Source: Eudoraea sp.
GTDB taxonomy: Bacteria; Bacteroidota; Bacteroidia; Flavobacteriales; Flavobacteriaceae
Reading direction: 5' to 3'
NCBI GenBank assembly: GCA_013041785.1
Contig: JABDRK010000220.1
Coordinates: 1 to 14,591 of the forward strand
Length of the DNA: 14,591 bases
The position numbers and the translations under genes were made by a program. Positions 1 to 7,089 of the stretch are shown here, in pieces. The stretch's first letter is position 1. The number at the start of each line of letters is the position of its first letter. The notes below the pieces were generated by a model. It was not told the DNA's origin. It made no database searches and saw nothing but the letters and a program-made list of their open reading frames with translations.

Positions 1-213
1 GAGTTATGGATACCCGCCTATTCCCGTGTTACCTTTTCGGATCAGCCCTATGCTGATGCGCTGGCCATTGGAGATGCCCAGGAAGCAATAATGAAAGAAG
101 TGATGCAAATGCCAAATAATGCCGAAAACTGGGAAAGTCCGGAGGTAGAGCAGTTCATATTAGAAAAGCTGGCCAAAGGAAAGAAAGACTCAGTGTTTCC
201 CAGATCTTTTTAG
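1..213 (+). CDS. C-terminal fragment of an unidentified protein
   Basis: Frame 1 is open from the first base to a TAG at 211-213 and gives 70 residues, starting ELWIPAYSRVTF and ending KKDSVFPRSF. The gene begins outside the window. The fragment is hydrophilic, with an acidic/amphipathic helical stretch and a basic tail. I do not recognise the family with confidence. The layout 'RVTF..QPY' followed by a helix loosely recalls the end of 1-acylglycerol-3-phosphate acyltransferases, but no catalytic motif is visible and I do not make that call. The last 24 bases overlap, tail to tail, the end of the minus-strand DUF4174 gene. Confidence 0.7.
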   Translation, partial: ELWIPAYSRVTFSDQPYADALAIGDAQEAIMKEVMQMPNNAENWESPEVEQFILEKLAKGKKDSVFPRSF

Positions 214-621
214 TTCGGCTCTGCGCATAGGCATACCGTCTATTAGTGTGAATATCCGCTGGGGAGCAACAGGAAAGGGTTCTTTCAGTTTAACCCCTCC
301 ATCTTTTCCCAGTAGAATTACCCCCTGAAAACTGAGTTCATCCACACCGAAGATCTTATAGGAGGAAAGTGTTAGGTCCTGATTGAGCAATTGGCGGCCA
401 TTGTAGCAAAAAATGAGCAGGTCCCTTTCCTGCAATTCCGATTCAACAGCTTTGAATGCAGCCAACTGGGCGTTTCGGACTTGGGTATCACCCGCCGCAT
501 CCATTAGGATAATAATGCGATTTTGCCACTTAAGGGTACCCAGAGACTGAGCCTGACTATTCATGGTTCCTATTCCCATTGTAATAAGGATTAAAAAAAA
601 GATGCGCAGTTGCATACCCAT
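190..621 (-). CDS. DUF4174 family exported protein
   Basis: 143 aa. Residues 1-25 look like a Sec signal peptide (MQLR start, long hydrophobic run, cleavage probably near NSQAQ), so the protein should be exported. The rest fits DUF4174: an opening 'LKWQNRIIILM' strand, an 'ERDLLIF' strand near residues 65-71, the family hallmark GKDGGVK at 105-111 and an ending IDGMPMRRAE. The fold is thought to be thioredoxin/peroxiredoxin-like, but no CxxC is present (the only Cys is C72), so a redox role is not supported. The function of the family is unknown. Two start codons lie close together (M1 and M3); the longer one is given. The gene follows the terminator of the upstream zinc-ribbon-family gene by 20 bp. 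A TATTTTTA (632-639, minus), one base off TAnnTTTG, could be its own promoter. Its 3' end overlaps the plus-strand partial gene. Confidence 0.75.
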   Translation of the reverse strand: MGMQLRIFFLILITMGIGTMNSQAQSLGTLKWQNRIIILMDAAGDTQVRNAQLAAFKAVESELQERDLLIFCYNGRQLLNQDLTLSSYKIFGVDELSFQGVILLGKDGGVKLKEPFPVAPQRIFTLIDGMPMRRAELKRSGKH

Positions 622-641
622 GTGTTTCTAATAAAAATAAA

Positions 642-665
642 AAACCACCTGGTAACAGGTGGTTT
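642..665 (-). terminator. Intrinsic terminator of the nif3/zinc-ribbon pair
   Basis: A perfect 9-bp inverted repeat (AAACCACCT / AGGTGGTTT) with a 6-nt loop lies 24 bp after the stop codon of the zinc-ribbon-family gene. Reading the minus strand, the stem runs straight into TTTTTTATTTTTATT, the usual form of a Rho-independent terminator. On the plus strand the following sequence is less T-rich, so it is mainly a minus-strand terminator. Confidence 0.85.
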
Positions 666-689
666 CTTTTGCTAAAAAGATGTTTCAAA

Positions 690-1469
690 CTATAGTTTAG
701 CAAAAAGTTTTTGCATTTTTTCCTGCTCTTCTTCGGCAAGTACGGGATCTACCAATATCCTACCACTGTGCTCATCGGTTATGATTTTTTTACGGGAGGC
801 AATTTCTACCTGAACCTGTGGTGGAATCGTGAAAAAAGATCCTCCTGAGGCACCTCTTTCAACCGGTACTACCGCAAGGCCGTTTTTCACATTCTGTCGG
901 ATCCGCTTATACGCTTTTACCAACCGATCTTCTATTTGCTTTTCATAGCTTGCCGATTTCTTGAGTAAGGCTTCTTCCTCCTTCTCTGTTTCCGCAAGGA
1001 TGGCATCCAACTCTCCCTTTTTGTGTTTCAGGTGGCTTTCGCGTTCGGAAAGGCGTTCTTTAGTTTCGGAGATAACCTCTTTTTTCTGATCAATCTGGGC
1101 TTTGAATTCCTTGATGTTCTTTTCTGCAAGCTGTATTTCGAGTTCCTGATACTCTACTTCTTTTGCCAAAGAGTTAAATTCCCGGCTATTTCTTACGTTT
1201 TTTTGCTGCTCACTATATTTTTTAATAAGTGTTTTAGCTTCTTCAATCAGGTTTTTCTTGGCACTGATTTCGTAATTGATGGTCTCAACGTCAGTCTTGA
1301 GTTTGTCGAGTCGGGTTTTTAGCCCCTGTACTTCATCTTCAAGGTCTTCGACTTCCAGAGGGAGTTCTCCTCGTACGTTTCTAATTTCATCTACCCTTGA
1401 ATCTATTAATTGCAGATCGTAAAGGGCTCTTAACTTGTCCTCTACAGTAATTTCAGCCTTTGTTGCCAT
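690..1469 (-). CDS. Coiled-coil zinc-ribbon-family protein (zf-RING_7/CT398 type) lacking zinc ligands
   Basis: 259 aa, cytoplasmic, no signal peptide. Residues 8-190 are almost wholly helical and heptad-like, rich in E/K/L, which is the long coiled-coil hairpin of this family; the QQKNVRNSREFNSLAKEVE segment (88-106) is the conserved helical turn. Residues 201-243 match the C-terminal zinc-ribbon, including FFTIPPQ and SGRILVDP. In zinc-binding members four cysteines sit in a CGGC and a CxxC-GRIL motif; here those positions are S208, S211, D232 and S235, and the whole protein has no cysteine. The fold is probably kept without metal. The family is often described as nucleic-acid-binding or linked to envelope/flagellar functions, but the role is not settled. 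It starts 3 bp after the nif3 stop, so the two are almost certainly co-transcribed, a pairing known from many bacteria. Confidence 0.85.
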   Translation of the reverse strand: MATKAEITVEDKLRALYDLQLIDSRVDEIRNVRGELPLEVEDLEDEVQGLKTRLDKLKTDVETINYEISAKKNLIEEAKTLIKKYSEQQKNVRNSREFNSLAKEVEYQELEIQLAEKNIKEFKAQIDQKKEVISETKERLSERESHLKHKKGELDAILAETEKEEEALLKKSASYEKQIEDRLVKAYKRIRQNVKNGLAVVPVERGASGGSFFTIPPQVQVEIASRKKIITDEHSGRILVDPVLAEEEQEKMQKLFAKL

Positions 1470-1472
1470 ATA

Positions 1473-2567
1473 TTAAAAGTACTTGATGGGATTGGTGTTG
1501 CTTTCTGATAAACGGACTGCAAAATTAGGAATTTTTTTTGTAAGATAGTCGGCTATAAGGTTTTTTGTAAACTGCTCCGATTCATAGTGGCCAATATCCG
1601 CGATTACCAGTTTTTCTTCAGCTGCAAAGAATTGATGGTATTTAAGGTCTCCAGTTAAAAATACATCAGCCCCGGCTGCTTTTGCAGCTTCTATGGCAAA
1701 GGCCCCACTCCCTCCTAAAACAGCCACCTTTTTTACATCTTTTCCAAGGAGTTTGGAATGTCTGATGACTCCGCACTTCATTTGTTGTTTTACCTTTTTC
1801 AAAAAGGTCTTTTCATCCACAGGGGTTTCCAGATCGCCAATCATTCCCATACCCAGCTGCTGATAACTGTTTTCAAGTGTAATTACCTCATAGGCAATTT
1901 CTTCATAAGGATGTGCATCAAATAGAGCTGCCAGCACCTCTTTTTGCCTCTCCCTGCTGTAGGTTACCTGGAGTTGTATTTCTTCCTCATGCTGCACTTT
2001 TCCTTTTTGCCCCAGAACTGGATTAGCCCCCTCTTCCCCCAGAAAACTTCCTGTTCCTGTGCTTGAAAAACTGCAATGGCTGTAGTTGCCTAAATGTCCG
2101 GCTCCGGCATCGAAGAGGGCCGTTTTCAAGGCCTCTGCCTGCTTCACGGGCACATAGGTGGTAAGTTTTTTGATCATACCTTTTTTAGGCAACAGGATTT
2201 TTTTGTTTACCAGCCCCAGCACTTCACAAATCCTGGCATTGACCCCATTGAAATTATTGTCAAGGGCAGTATGCATGCTATAGACCGCAATATTATGCTG
2301 TATCGCCTTGATTGTTACCCGTTCTACGTAGTTACTGCCGTTAAGCCTTTTTAGACCGTTGAATATTATGGGGTGGAAGCTTACAATAAGATTGCACTCC
2401 GTGGCAATGGCTTCGTCTACCACACTTTCCAGCGTATCCAGAGTTACGAGGATACCCGTTACTTTCATATCGGGTTTACCGATAAGCAAGCCAACATTAT
2501 CAAAGTCTTCGGCATGATCAAGCGGGGCAAATGCCTCCAATAGCTGTGTAACTTCCTGTACAATCAT
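1473..2567 (-). CDS. Nif3-like dinuclear metal centre protein (GTP cyclohydrolase I type 2 homolog)
   Basis: 364 aa from ATG at 2567; a TTG at 2591 would add 8 residues but lies inside the predicted promoter. Family hallmarks: EDFDNVGLLIG (20-30), SFHPIIF with H65, TALDN with D103, GDLKYH (306-311) and IGHYESEQ with H327 and E331, which supply the two-metal site as in E. coli YbgI. Between the two halves (about 130-240) is the PII-like insertion seen in long forms such as YqfO; 'DAHPYEEIAYEV' (218-229) belongs to it. The protein forms hexameric rings in known members. Activity as a GTP cyclohydrolase has been proposed for some homologs, but the physiological substrate is unclear. It is transcribed divergently from lpxK and leads a two-gene operon with the zinc-ribbon-family protein. 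Confidence 0.93.
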   Translation of the reverse strand: MIVQEVTQLLEAFAPLDHAEDFDNVGLLIGKPDMKVTGILVTLDTLESVVDEAIATECNLIVSFHPIIFNGLKRLNGSNYVERVTIKAIQHNIAVYSMHTALDNNFNGVNARICEVLGLVNKKILLPKKGMIKKLTTYVPVKQAEALKTALFDAGAGHLGNYSHCSFSSTGTGSFLGEEGANPVLGQKGKVQHEEEIQLQVTYSRERQKEVLAALFDAHPYEEIAYEVITLENSYQQLGMGMIGDLETPVDEKTFLKKVKQQMKCGVIRHSKLLGKDVKKVAVLGGSGAFAIEAAKAAGADVFLTGDLKYHQFFAAEEKLVIADIGHYESEQFTKNLIADYLTKKIPNFAVRLSESNTNPIKYF

Positions 2568-2588
2568 TTCCTGGAATAGTGAGGTTAC

Positions 2589-2596
2589 CAAAGATA
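2589..2596 (-). promoter_or_regulatory. Bacteroidota -7 element for nif3
   Basis: TATCTTTG on the minus strand is an exact match to TAnnTTTG. It ends 21 bases before the ATG at 2567, leaving a leader of roughly 16 nt. This supports ATG 2567 over the upstream TTG. A clear -33 TTTG at normal spacing is not visible. Confidence 0.6.
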
Positions 2597-2602
2597 AAAT
2601 AT

Positions 2603-2610
2603 TATATTTT
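2603..2610 (+). promoter_or_regulatory. Possible -7 element for lpxK
   Basis: TATATTTT on the plus strand differs from TAnnTTTG only in its last base. It lies 7 bases before the lpxK ATG (2618), which would give an almost leaderless mRNA. It sits 6 bp from the nif3 element on the opposite strand, so the two start sites would be closely linked. Weak evidence in an A/T-rich stretch. Confidence 0.3.
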
Positions 2611-2617
2611 CGTTCCG

Positions 2618-3610
2618 ATGCAACTCCTCAGAAAATTGGCTTTTCCGCTTTCGTTACTGTATGCCCTTGTGGTTTTCCTGCGGAATCGTTTTTACGACTA
2701 TGGCTGGTTGCCATCGCGATCATTTGGAACAGCAGTGGTTTGCGTGGGGAATTTAAGCGTTGGAGGTACAGGCAAAACTCCCATGACCGAATGGATAATT
2801 AGTAGATTATCAACCTCCAAAAAACTGGTTGTACTCAGTCGCGGATATCGAAGAAAGTCCCGGGGATTTAGAATCGTTAACCCTGACAGCAGCGTGGCTG
2901 AATCCGGAGATGAACCTTTGCAAATGGCAATAAAATTCCCTGAGATAACTGTTGCGGTAGACAGTAACAGGACGCGCGGGATCCATTGTATCGAGCAGAA
3001 ATATGCCCCCGATGTTGTTTTGCTGGATGATGCATTCCAGCACCGCAAGGTCAAACCTAAATTATCCATATTGCTCACGGCCTATGGCAAGTTATACAGT
3101 GATGACTGGTATTTACCCACAGGGGATCTCCGAGACCACCGCCGCGAGGCGCGTCGAGCGTCGGCAATTGTGGTTACTAAATGTCCGGCAGATATGAGCG
3201 ATTCGGAAAAAAGCCAGATCATTGCGCAATTAAAGCCCAGGCGCGGCCAAATGGTACTTTTTGCGTCTCTGGTCTACAATCAGGAACTCCAGGGTCAAAA
3301 AGGTGTACTTAGTCTTGACGACTTGCTGGGTAAACACTTTACCCTGGTAACCGGAATTGCCAATCCAGGGCCCCTGGTCGATTATCTTAAAGGCCGACAA
3401 ATGCACTTTGAACACCGGTCGTACCCGGATCATCATGTTTTCACAAAAAAAGAAATAACCGAATTAGAAGCATGCGCTGTAGTGATTACTACGGAGAAGG
3501 ATTTTATGCGACTCAAGGATACACTTCCAAATAGCTATTATCTGGAGGTAAGGCATAAATTTTTAGGATCTGATGAGAAGCGATTACTCGCCCTTTTGGC
3601 TGGCTTATGA
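2618..3610 (+). CDS. lpxK: Tetraacyldisaccharide 4'-kinase LpxK
   Basis: 330 aa from ATG 2618, the family's usual length; the frame is open back to a GTG at 2579, but residues before MQLLRKLAF are not family-like. LpxK phosphorylates the 4' position of the lipid A disaccharide precursor at the inner membrane (Raetz pathway). Visible features: hydrophobic N-terminal membrane-associating helix (about 1-25), Walker A GNLSVGGTGKT (44-54), RGYRRK (75-80), DDAFQHR (137-143) with the catalytic-region acidic pair, LPTGDLRD (166-173), DHHVF (271-275) and TTEKDFMRL (291-299). All expected motifs are intact. It diverges from nif3, and its TGA overlaps the TAA of the convergent histidine kinase by 6 bp, so no terminator separates the two genes. 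Confidence 0.95.
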   Translation: MQLLRKLAFPLSLLYALVVFLRNRFYDYGWLPSRSFGTAVVCVGNLSVGGTGKTPMTEWIISRLSTSKKLVVLSRGYRRKSRGFRIVNPDSSVAESGDEPLQMAIKFPEITVAVDSNRTRGIHCIEQKYAPDVVLLDDAFQHRKVKPKLSILLTAYGKLYSDDWYLPTGDLRDHRREARRASAIVVTKCPADMSDSEKSQIIAQLKPRRGQMVLFASLVYNQELQGQKGVLSLDDLLGKHFTLVTGIANPGPLVDYLKGRQMHFEHRSYPDHHVFTKKEITELEACAVVITTEKDFMRLKDTLPNSYYLEVRHKFLGSDEKRLLALLAGL

Positions 3611-5824
3611 GACCGTTTTATCTACTTTTTCTTCAAGGATGTTTTCCCCGATTTTCTGATAGAATACTTCTGGCTTGAAGGGTTTGGTTACCACATCATT
3701 ACAGCCGGCAGCGTAGAAACTTTCCAGGCTATCATCAAGAGAGATAGCAGTTAGGGCAATTATTGGAATTTCTTTATCGAATTTTCGTATTTCAATAGTG
3801 GCCTCAACACCACTAATTCCCGGCATATGGATGTCCATTAATACCCCGTCGTAGGTATTATCCCTTGCCAGGTCAACTGCCTTAAGCCCATTATCGGCAA
3901 TGTCACAGCTAATATCTTTTTTCGCCAGCATTTTTTTAGTGATCACCTGATTGATCTTGTTGTCTTCAACCAGCAGGAGGTGTAAACCTGCAAATTCGTA
4001 ATCCTTTTCTGCCACTTCAAACGGGATATCATCCACCACACCATCCTTGCATTTCAAATTCAATTCAAAGAAGAAGGAGCTGCCTTTTCCATGTTCACTT
4101 TCCAACTGTATCTGACTGCCAAATAATCCCAGCAGGCTTTTGACGATGGTAAGTCCGAGTCCGGTTCCCCCATATTCCCGGTTTATTTGGATAGATCCCT
4201 GTTCAAAACTGTCAAATATGGATTTTTGCTGTTCCTTGGAAATTCCAATACCCGTATCCTTCACCTCAAAATACAAGCTAACATCTTCTTCTATCTTCTT
4301 CACCAGTTTGGCTATCACATAAACCTGTCCCTTTTTGGTAAATTTCAGGGCATTGCCAACGAGGTTCATAAAGATCTGAGAAAGTTTCAGCGGATCACTC
4401 ATGAGGTGATTCGGGATATTATCGTCGTAATCCAGGATGATTTTAGTCTTGTTTTCCTTAGCACTTTGCTGCAGGGAATTAATCACATCTGTAAGTACCT
4501 TTTTGAGATTGATTTCCACGCTCATAGGCTCCAGTTTATCGGCATCAATCTTATTGATTTGGAGGATGTCATTAATAAAATTCAAAAGGTAATCCCCGGA
4601 GAATTTTAGTGATTTAAGGTGCTCCAACTGACTTGGACTGGGATTTTCTTCAAGCAGCAAATGAGTTAGGCCGGTAACGGCGTAAAGGGGTGTGCGAAGC
4701 TCATGACTAACCGTAGAGAGAAAGTTTGTCTTGGCTTCCATTGCCTGTACGGCAGCATCACGGGCATTCTGCAACTCCCTGTTCTTAGTTTGTAAGAGAT
4801 CGTTGGTTTTCAGTTTAATCTGATTGTTCCGATACAGGGACACGGCAAGTAAGGATATGATCGTAAGGAAAGCAGAGGTAAGGATGGCTGTGAGCTCGGA
4901 CCTGTTGGCAGATTCACTAAGCTGATCAATCTGCTCGTCCTGTCTTTTGATCTCATCACCCATGTATTCGAGCTGCACATTATTGGAAATCTTTGCTTCT
5001 TCCACAGATTTTGCTAGGGTGAAAACAGAGTCTTTCAACTGCAGTAAATTTCTGCTATATCGCAGTGAAAGGTCGTATTTCCCAAGCCTTTCGTAATCCT
5101 GTTCCAGGAGTTCGTTGGCTTTATAGATCCATTTTGAAAAACCATTCGCCTGGGCAATCTCCAGGGCGCTCTCTGCATTTTTTACGCTTTCCTCATACTC
5201 CTCGGTTTCCTGATTGAGTAAAGCCAGTCCTATATGGGCCCTTACCTGCAGGTATTCCTGTTCAAATTCATCACTGTTCACGACCAGGGAATTAAAATTG
5301 GTAGAGGCCGTCTCAAATTTGTTAATACTGCTGTATATCTCACCTTCCAGGAGTACGATGTTATGGAGGAGGTTGCGGTTATTGGATAATTCCTTGGCCT
5401 TATCCAAAACAAATATGGCTTGATAATATTCTTCCCTGTCGAAAAGGAATTTTGCCTCCACATAATTGTTTATAGCATCGCCCATGGGATAGGCTATCGC
5501 GTTTAAGAGTACTTTGGCGCGTTCCCAATAGAAAGTTGCGTTATCTGCCTTACCCATTTCCAGGTAAAGGAGGGCAAATTTGTGGTAGGTGTCGATTAGG
5601 GCTTTGTCGTCCTGAAGTTTTTCCGAAAGCTCAGCAGCTTTGTCCAGTGCCACAAGGGCCTTGTCATTTAAATCCTGATGTTGGAAGTTTCTTGCCTCCT
5701 GAAAATAGGTATCTATCCCAGTGTTGGTATTGTCCCCATCTTGAGGATAAACACTGAGAGCAAAACATAGGGCTATAAAAATTGCCCCCATTTTTTTATG
5801 TAACCTGTTTGATATCAAATACAA
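3605..5824 (-). CDS. Hybrid sensor histidine kinase with TPR repeats and C-terminal receiver
   Basis: 739 aa from TTG 5824, or 728 aa from ATG 5791. The longer form is given because residues 1-11 (with R7, K10, K11) supply the positive region that the hydrophobic signal sequence at 12-26 otherwise lacks. Order: signal peptide; helical TPR-like repeats (about 35-270); coiled coil (275-305); one membrane helix (311-331); HisKA with phosphoacceptor H374 in STVSHELRTPL; HATPase_c with N487/N491 box, DTGIGIS (523-529) and GGTGLGL (552-558); receiver domain 613-730 with acidic E620/D621, phosphoacceptor D664 in LMDIHMPG, T692 and K714. The TPRs should lie in the periplasm and the catalytic domains in the cytoplasm. 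There is no DNA-binding output domain, no HPt domain and no adjacent response regulator, so the phosphorelay partner must be elsewhere. The signal sensed is unknown. Confidence 0.92.
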   Translation of the reverse strand: MYLISNRLHKKMGAIFIALCFALSVYPQDGDNTNTGIDTYFQEARNFQHQDLNDKALVALDKAAELSEKLQDDKALIDTYHKFALLYLEMGKADNATFYWERAKVLLNAIAYPMGDAINNYVEAKFLFDREEYYQAIFVLDKAKELSNNRNLLHNIVLLEGEIYSSINKFETASTNFNSLVVNSDEFEQEYLQVRAHIGLALLNQETEEYEESVKNAESALEIAQANGFSKWIYKANELLEQDYERLGKYDLSLRYSRNLLQLKDSVFTLAKSVEEAKISNNVQLEYMGDEIKRQDEQIDQLSESANRSELTAILTSAFLTIISLLAVSLYRNNQIKLKTNDLLQTKNRELQNARDAAVQAMEAKTNFLSTVSHELRTPLYAVTGLTHLLLEENPSPSQLEHLKSLKFSGDYLLNFINDILQINKIDADKLEPMSVEINLKKVLTDVINSLQQSAKENKTKIILDYDDNIPNHLMSDPLKLSQIFMNLVGNALKFTKKGQVYVIAKLVKKIEEDVSLYFEVKDTGIGISKEQQKSIFDSFEQGSIQINREYGGTGLGLTIVKSLLGLFGSQIQLESEHGKGSSFFFELNLKCKDGVVDDIPFEVAEKDYEFAGLHLLLVEDNKINQVITKKMLAKKDISCDIADNGLKAVDLARDNTYDGVLMDIHMPGISGVEATIEIRKFDKEIPIIALTAISLDDSLESFYAAGCNDVVTKPFKPEVFYQKIGENILEEKVDKTVS
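5808..5819. repeat. 12-bp perfect palindrome at the start of the histidine kinase gene
   Basis: TTTGATATCAAA is its own reverse complement. It overlaps a -7-like TGTATTTG (5816-5823, minus, one mismatch to TAnnTTTG). If translation starts at ATG 5791 it lies at the promoter/leader and could be an operator; if translation starts at TTG 5824 it is within the first codons. Short A/T-rich palindromes also occur by chance. Confidence 0.35.
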
Positions 5825-5961
5825 GTCGTGTTAGCGAACTCTTCACATGCATTCTTGCCAGCTTTATCATTTTCAGTTAAACCCCTGTAATACTGGCCAC
5901 TGTAAAGATTTAAGCTTTGTGTATAAAAAGAAACGTTTGGGAAACGCAACTATTGTTCAAC

Positions 5962-5976
5962 AATTGCAATTCGATA
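5962..5976. repeat. 15-bp shared element, copy 1 (upstream of the histidine kinase)
   Basis: AATTGCAATTCGATA is identical, in the same orientation, to 9411-9425. Its first ten bases form the palindrome AATTGCAATT. It lies 138 bp upstream of the kinase TTG and between that gene and the TACATTTG element at 6027-6034. It may be a binding site for a common regulator; this is inference from the repeat alone. Confidence 0.45.
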
Positions 5977-6026
5977 AGATAATTCGTACAAAAGCATGTT
6001 TCAAGTTCAAAATTTGGTGTTACTCC

Positions 6027-6034
6027 CAAATGTA
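6027..6034 (-). promoter_or_regulatory. Possible -7 element for the histidine kinase
   Basis: TACATTTG on the minus strand matches TAnnTTTG exactly, the same octamer as in the strong DUF1573 promoter. No TTTG or TTG is present at the expected -33 distance, and the leader to the kinase would be about 200 nt, so confidence is limited. Confidence 0.35.
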
Positions 6035-6121
6035 TTACTTATTTCTGAAACCTTTAATATTTTTCGATGTATTGCCGGCCGTAAAAAGGGGTGGGGCGGT
6101 TCGAATGCCTTTATTTAAGGG

Positions 6122-6997
6122 CTATTGGATATGCTTGTGCGCTTTATAGGACGATCTAACAAGGGCTCCGCTCTCCACGTGCCGGAATCCCATTTCCAGG
6201 CCTATTTCCCGATACTTTTCAAACTGTTCAGGGATAATAAATTCTTTAACAGGCAGATGACGCTTGGTAGGCTGCAGATACTGCCCAATGGTAACCACAT
6301 CCACCTGAGCATCCCTCAAATCGCGCAGGGTCTGTACAACTTCTTCTTCAAGTTCTCCCAAACCGAGCATAATCCCGGATTTGGTTCGGCCCACTCCCTG
6401 TTCCTTCAAATAGCGCAAAACTTCAAGGCTCCGCTCGTATTTTGCCTGAATCCGTACTTCCCTGGTGAGGCGTTTTACGGTTTCCATATTATGAGAAACG
6501 ACTTCGGGAGCAACCTCCACGATCCGGTCCATGTGGGTGGTTATACCCTGGAAATCCGGTATTAGCGTTTCTAAAGTGGTCTCAGGGTTCATTCGCCGTA
6601 TGGCCTTTACGGTTTCAGCCCAGATTATGGATCCCATATCTTTTAGGTCATCCCGGTCAACTGAAGTGATCACGGCATGTTTTATACCCATAATTTTAAT
6701 GGACCGGGCTACTTTTTCCGGTTCAGACCAGTCTACCTGCTCGGGTCTCCCGGTCATCACCCCGCAAAAACCACAGGATCTTGTACAGATATTCCCCAGG
6801 ATCATAAAAGTGGCTGTTCCTTCGCCCCAGCATTCACCCATATTGGGACAACTCCCTGAGGTGCAGATCGTATGCAGGCTGTATTTGTCAACCAATCCGC
6901 GAAGTTGGGTGTATTTTTTCCCTGTTGGAAGCTTTACCCGCAACCATTTGGGCTTGCCTTTAGGAGGCTTAACGGAAGTCAGCGTTTCTGTACTCAT
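6122..6997 (-). CDS. lipA: Lipoyl synthase LipA
   Basis: 291 aa, a normal length. A radical-SAM enzyme that inserts two sulfurs into the octanoyl chain on lipoate-dependent enzymes (pyruvate and 2-oxoglutarate dehydrogenases, glycine cleavage H protein). The auxiliary 4Fe-4S cluster ligands C45, C50 and C56 are in [12 protein letters not shown], the SAM-cluster ligands C71, C75 and C78 are in CTRSCGFC, and the conserved RSSY motif is near the C-terminus (281-284), where its serine ligates the auxiliary cluster. KWLRVKLP (18-25) is the usual N-terminal signature. All catalytic elements are intact. Start ATG 6997 is 15 nt after an exact -7 promoter element. It lies downstream of an ECF sigma gene on the same strand but appears to have its own promoter. 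Confidence 0.97.
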   Translation of the reverse strand: MSTETLTSVKPPKGKPKWLRVKLPTGKKYTQLRGLVDKYSLHTICTSGSCPNMGECWGEGTATFMILGNICTRSCGFCGVMTGRPEQVDWSEPEKVARSIKIMGIKHAVITSVDRDDLKDMGSIIWAETVKAIRRMNPETTLETLIPDFQGITTHMDRIVEVAPEVVSHNMETVKRLTREVRIQAKYERSLEVLRYLKEQGVGRTKSGIMLGLGELEEEVVQTLRDLRDAQVDVVTIGQYLQPTKRHLPVKEFIIPEQFEKYREIGLEMGFRHVESGALVRSSYKAHKHIQ

Positions 6998-7011
6998 AGG
7001 AAATTTTTGGG

Positions 7012-7019
7012 CAAATATA
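7012..7019 (-). promoter_or_regulatory. Bacteroidota -7 element for lipA
   Basis: TATATTTG on the minus strand is an exact TAnnTTTG, placed so that transcription would begin about 8 nt before the lipA ATG. A TTTG (7048-7045) lies 25 nt upstream, slightly longer than the usual -33 spacing. Confidence 0.55.
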
Positions 7020-7089
7020 CGAACAAATCAGGTGTATACCGGATCAAAAGAAGCATCTTCCCTGCAGTGAAGGCAACCTCAGTATGAGA

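Larger units (their letters stand above)
5825..6121. other. 297-bp intergenic region between lipA and the histidine kinase gene
   Basis: No credible gene: the 100-codon plus-strand frame over it has no family-like content and runs into lipA antisense. It must carry the kinase promoter and the lipA 3' end. Contents seen: a palindrome AAACGTTT (5931-5938); TTGTTCAACAA (5953-5963); the 15-bp element shared with the sigma factor upstream region (5962-5976); and one exact TAnnTTTG on the minus strand (6027-6034). I see no convincing lipA terminator; the G/C-rich stretch at 6070-6100 does not form a stem followed by T residues. Confidence 0.6.

Noticed and set aside
1..213. Possible acyltransferase identity for the first partial gene
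   Set aside because: Only the C-terminal 70 residues are present and the resemblance is a loose impression without catalytic motifs, so the gene is left unnamed.
700..714. Inverted repeat GCAAAAA-G-TTTTTGC near the end of the zinc-ribbon-family gene
   Set aside because: It lies within the codons for the lysine/phenylalanine-rich C-terminus, and a much better terminator follows the stop codon.
5847..6149. 100-codon open frame on the plus strand between the histidine kinase and lipA
   Set aside because: It has odd composition, no domain-like pattern and no promoter, and its 3' part is antisense to lipA. It is best explained as chance openness of a non-coding region.
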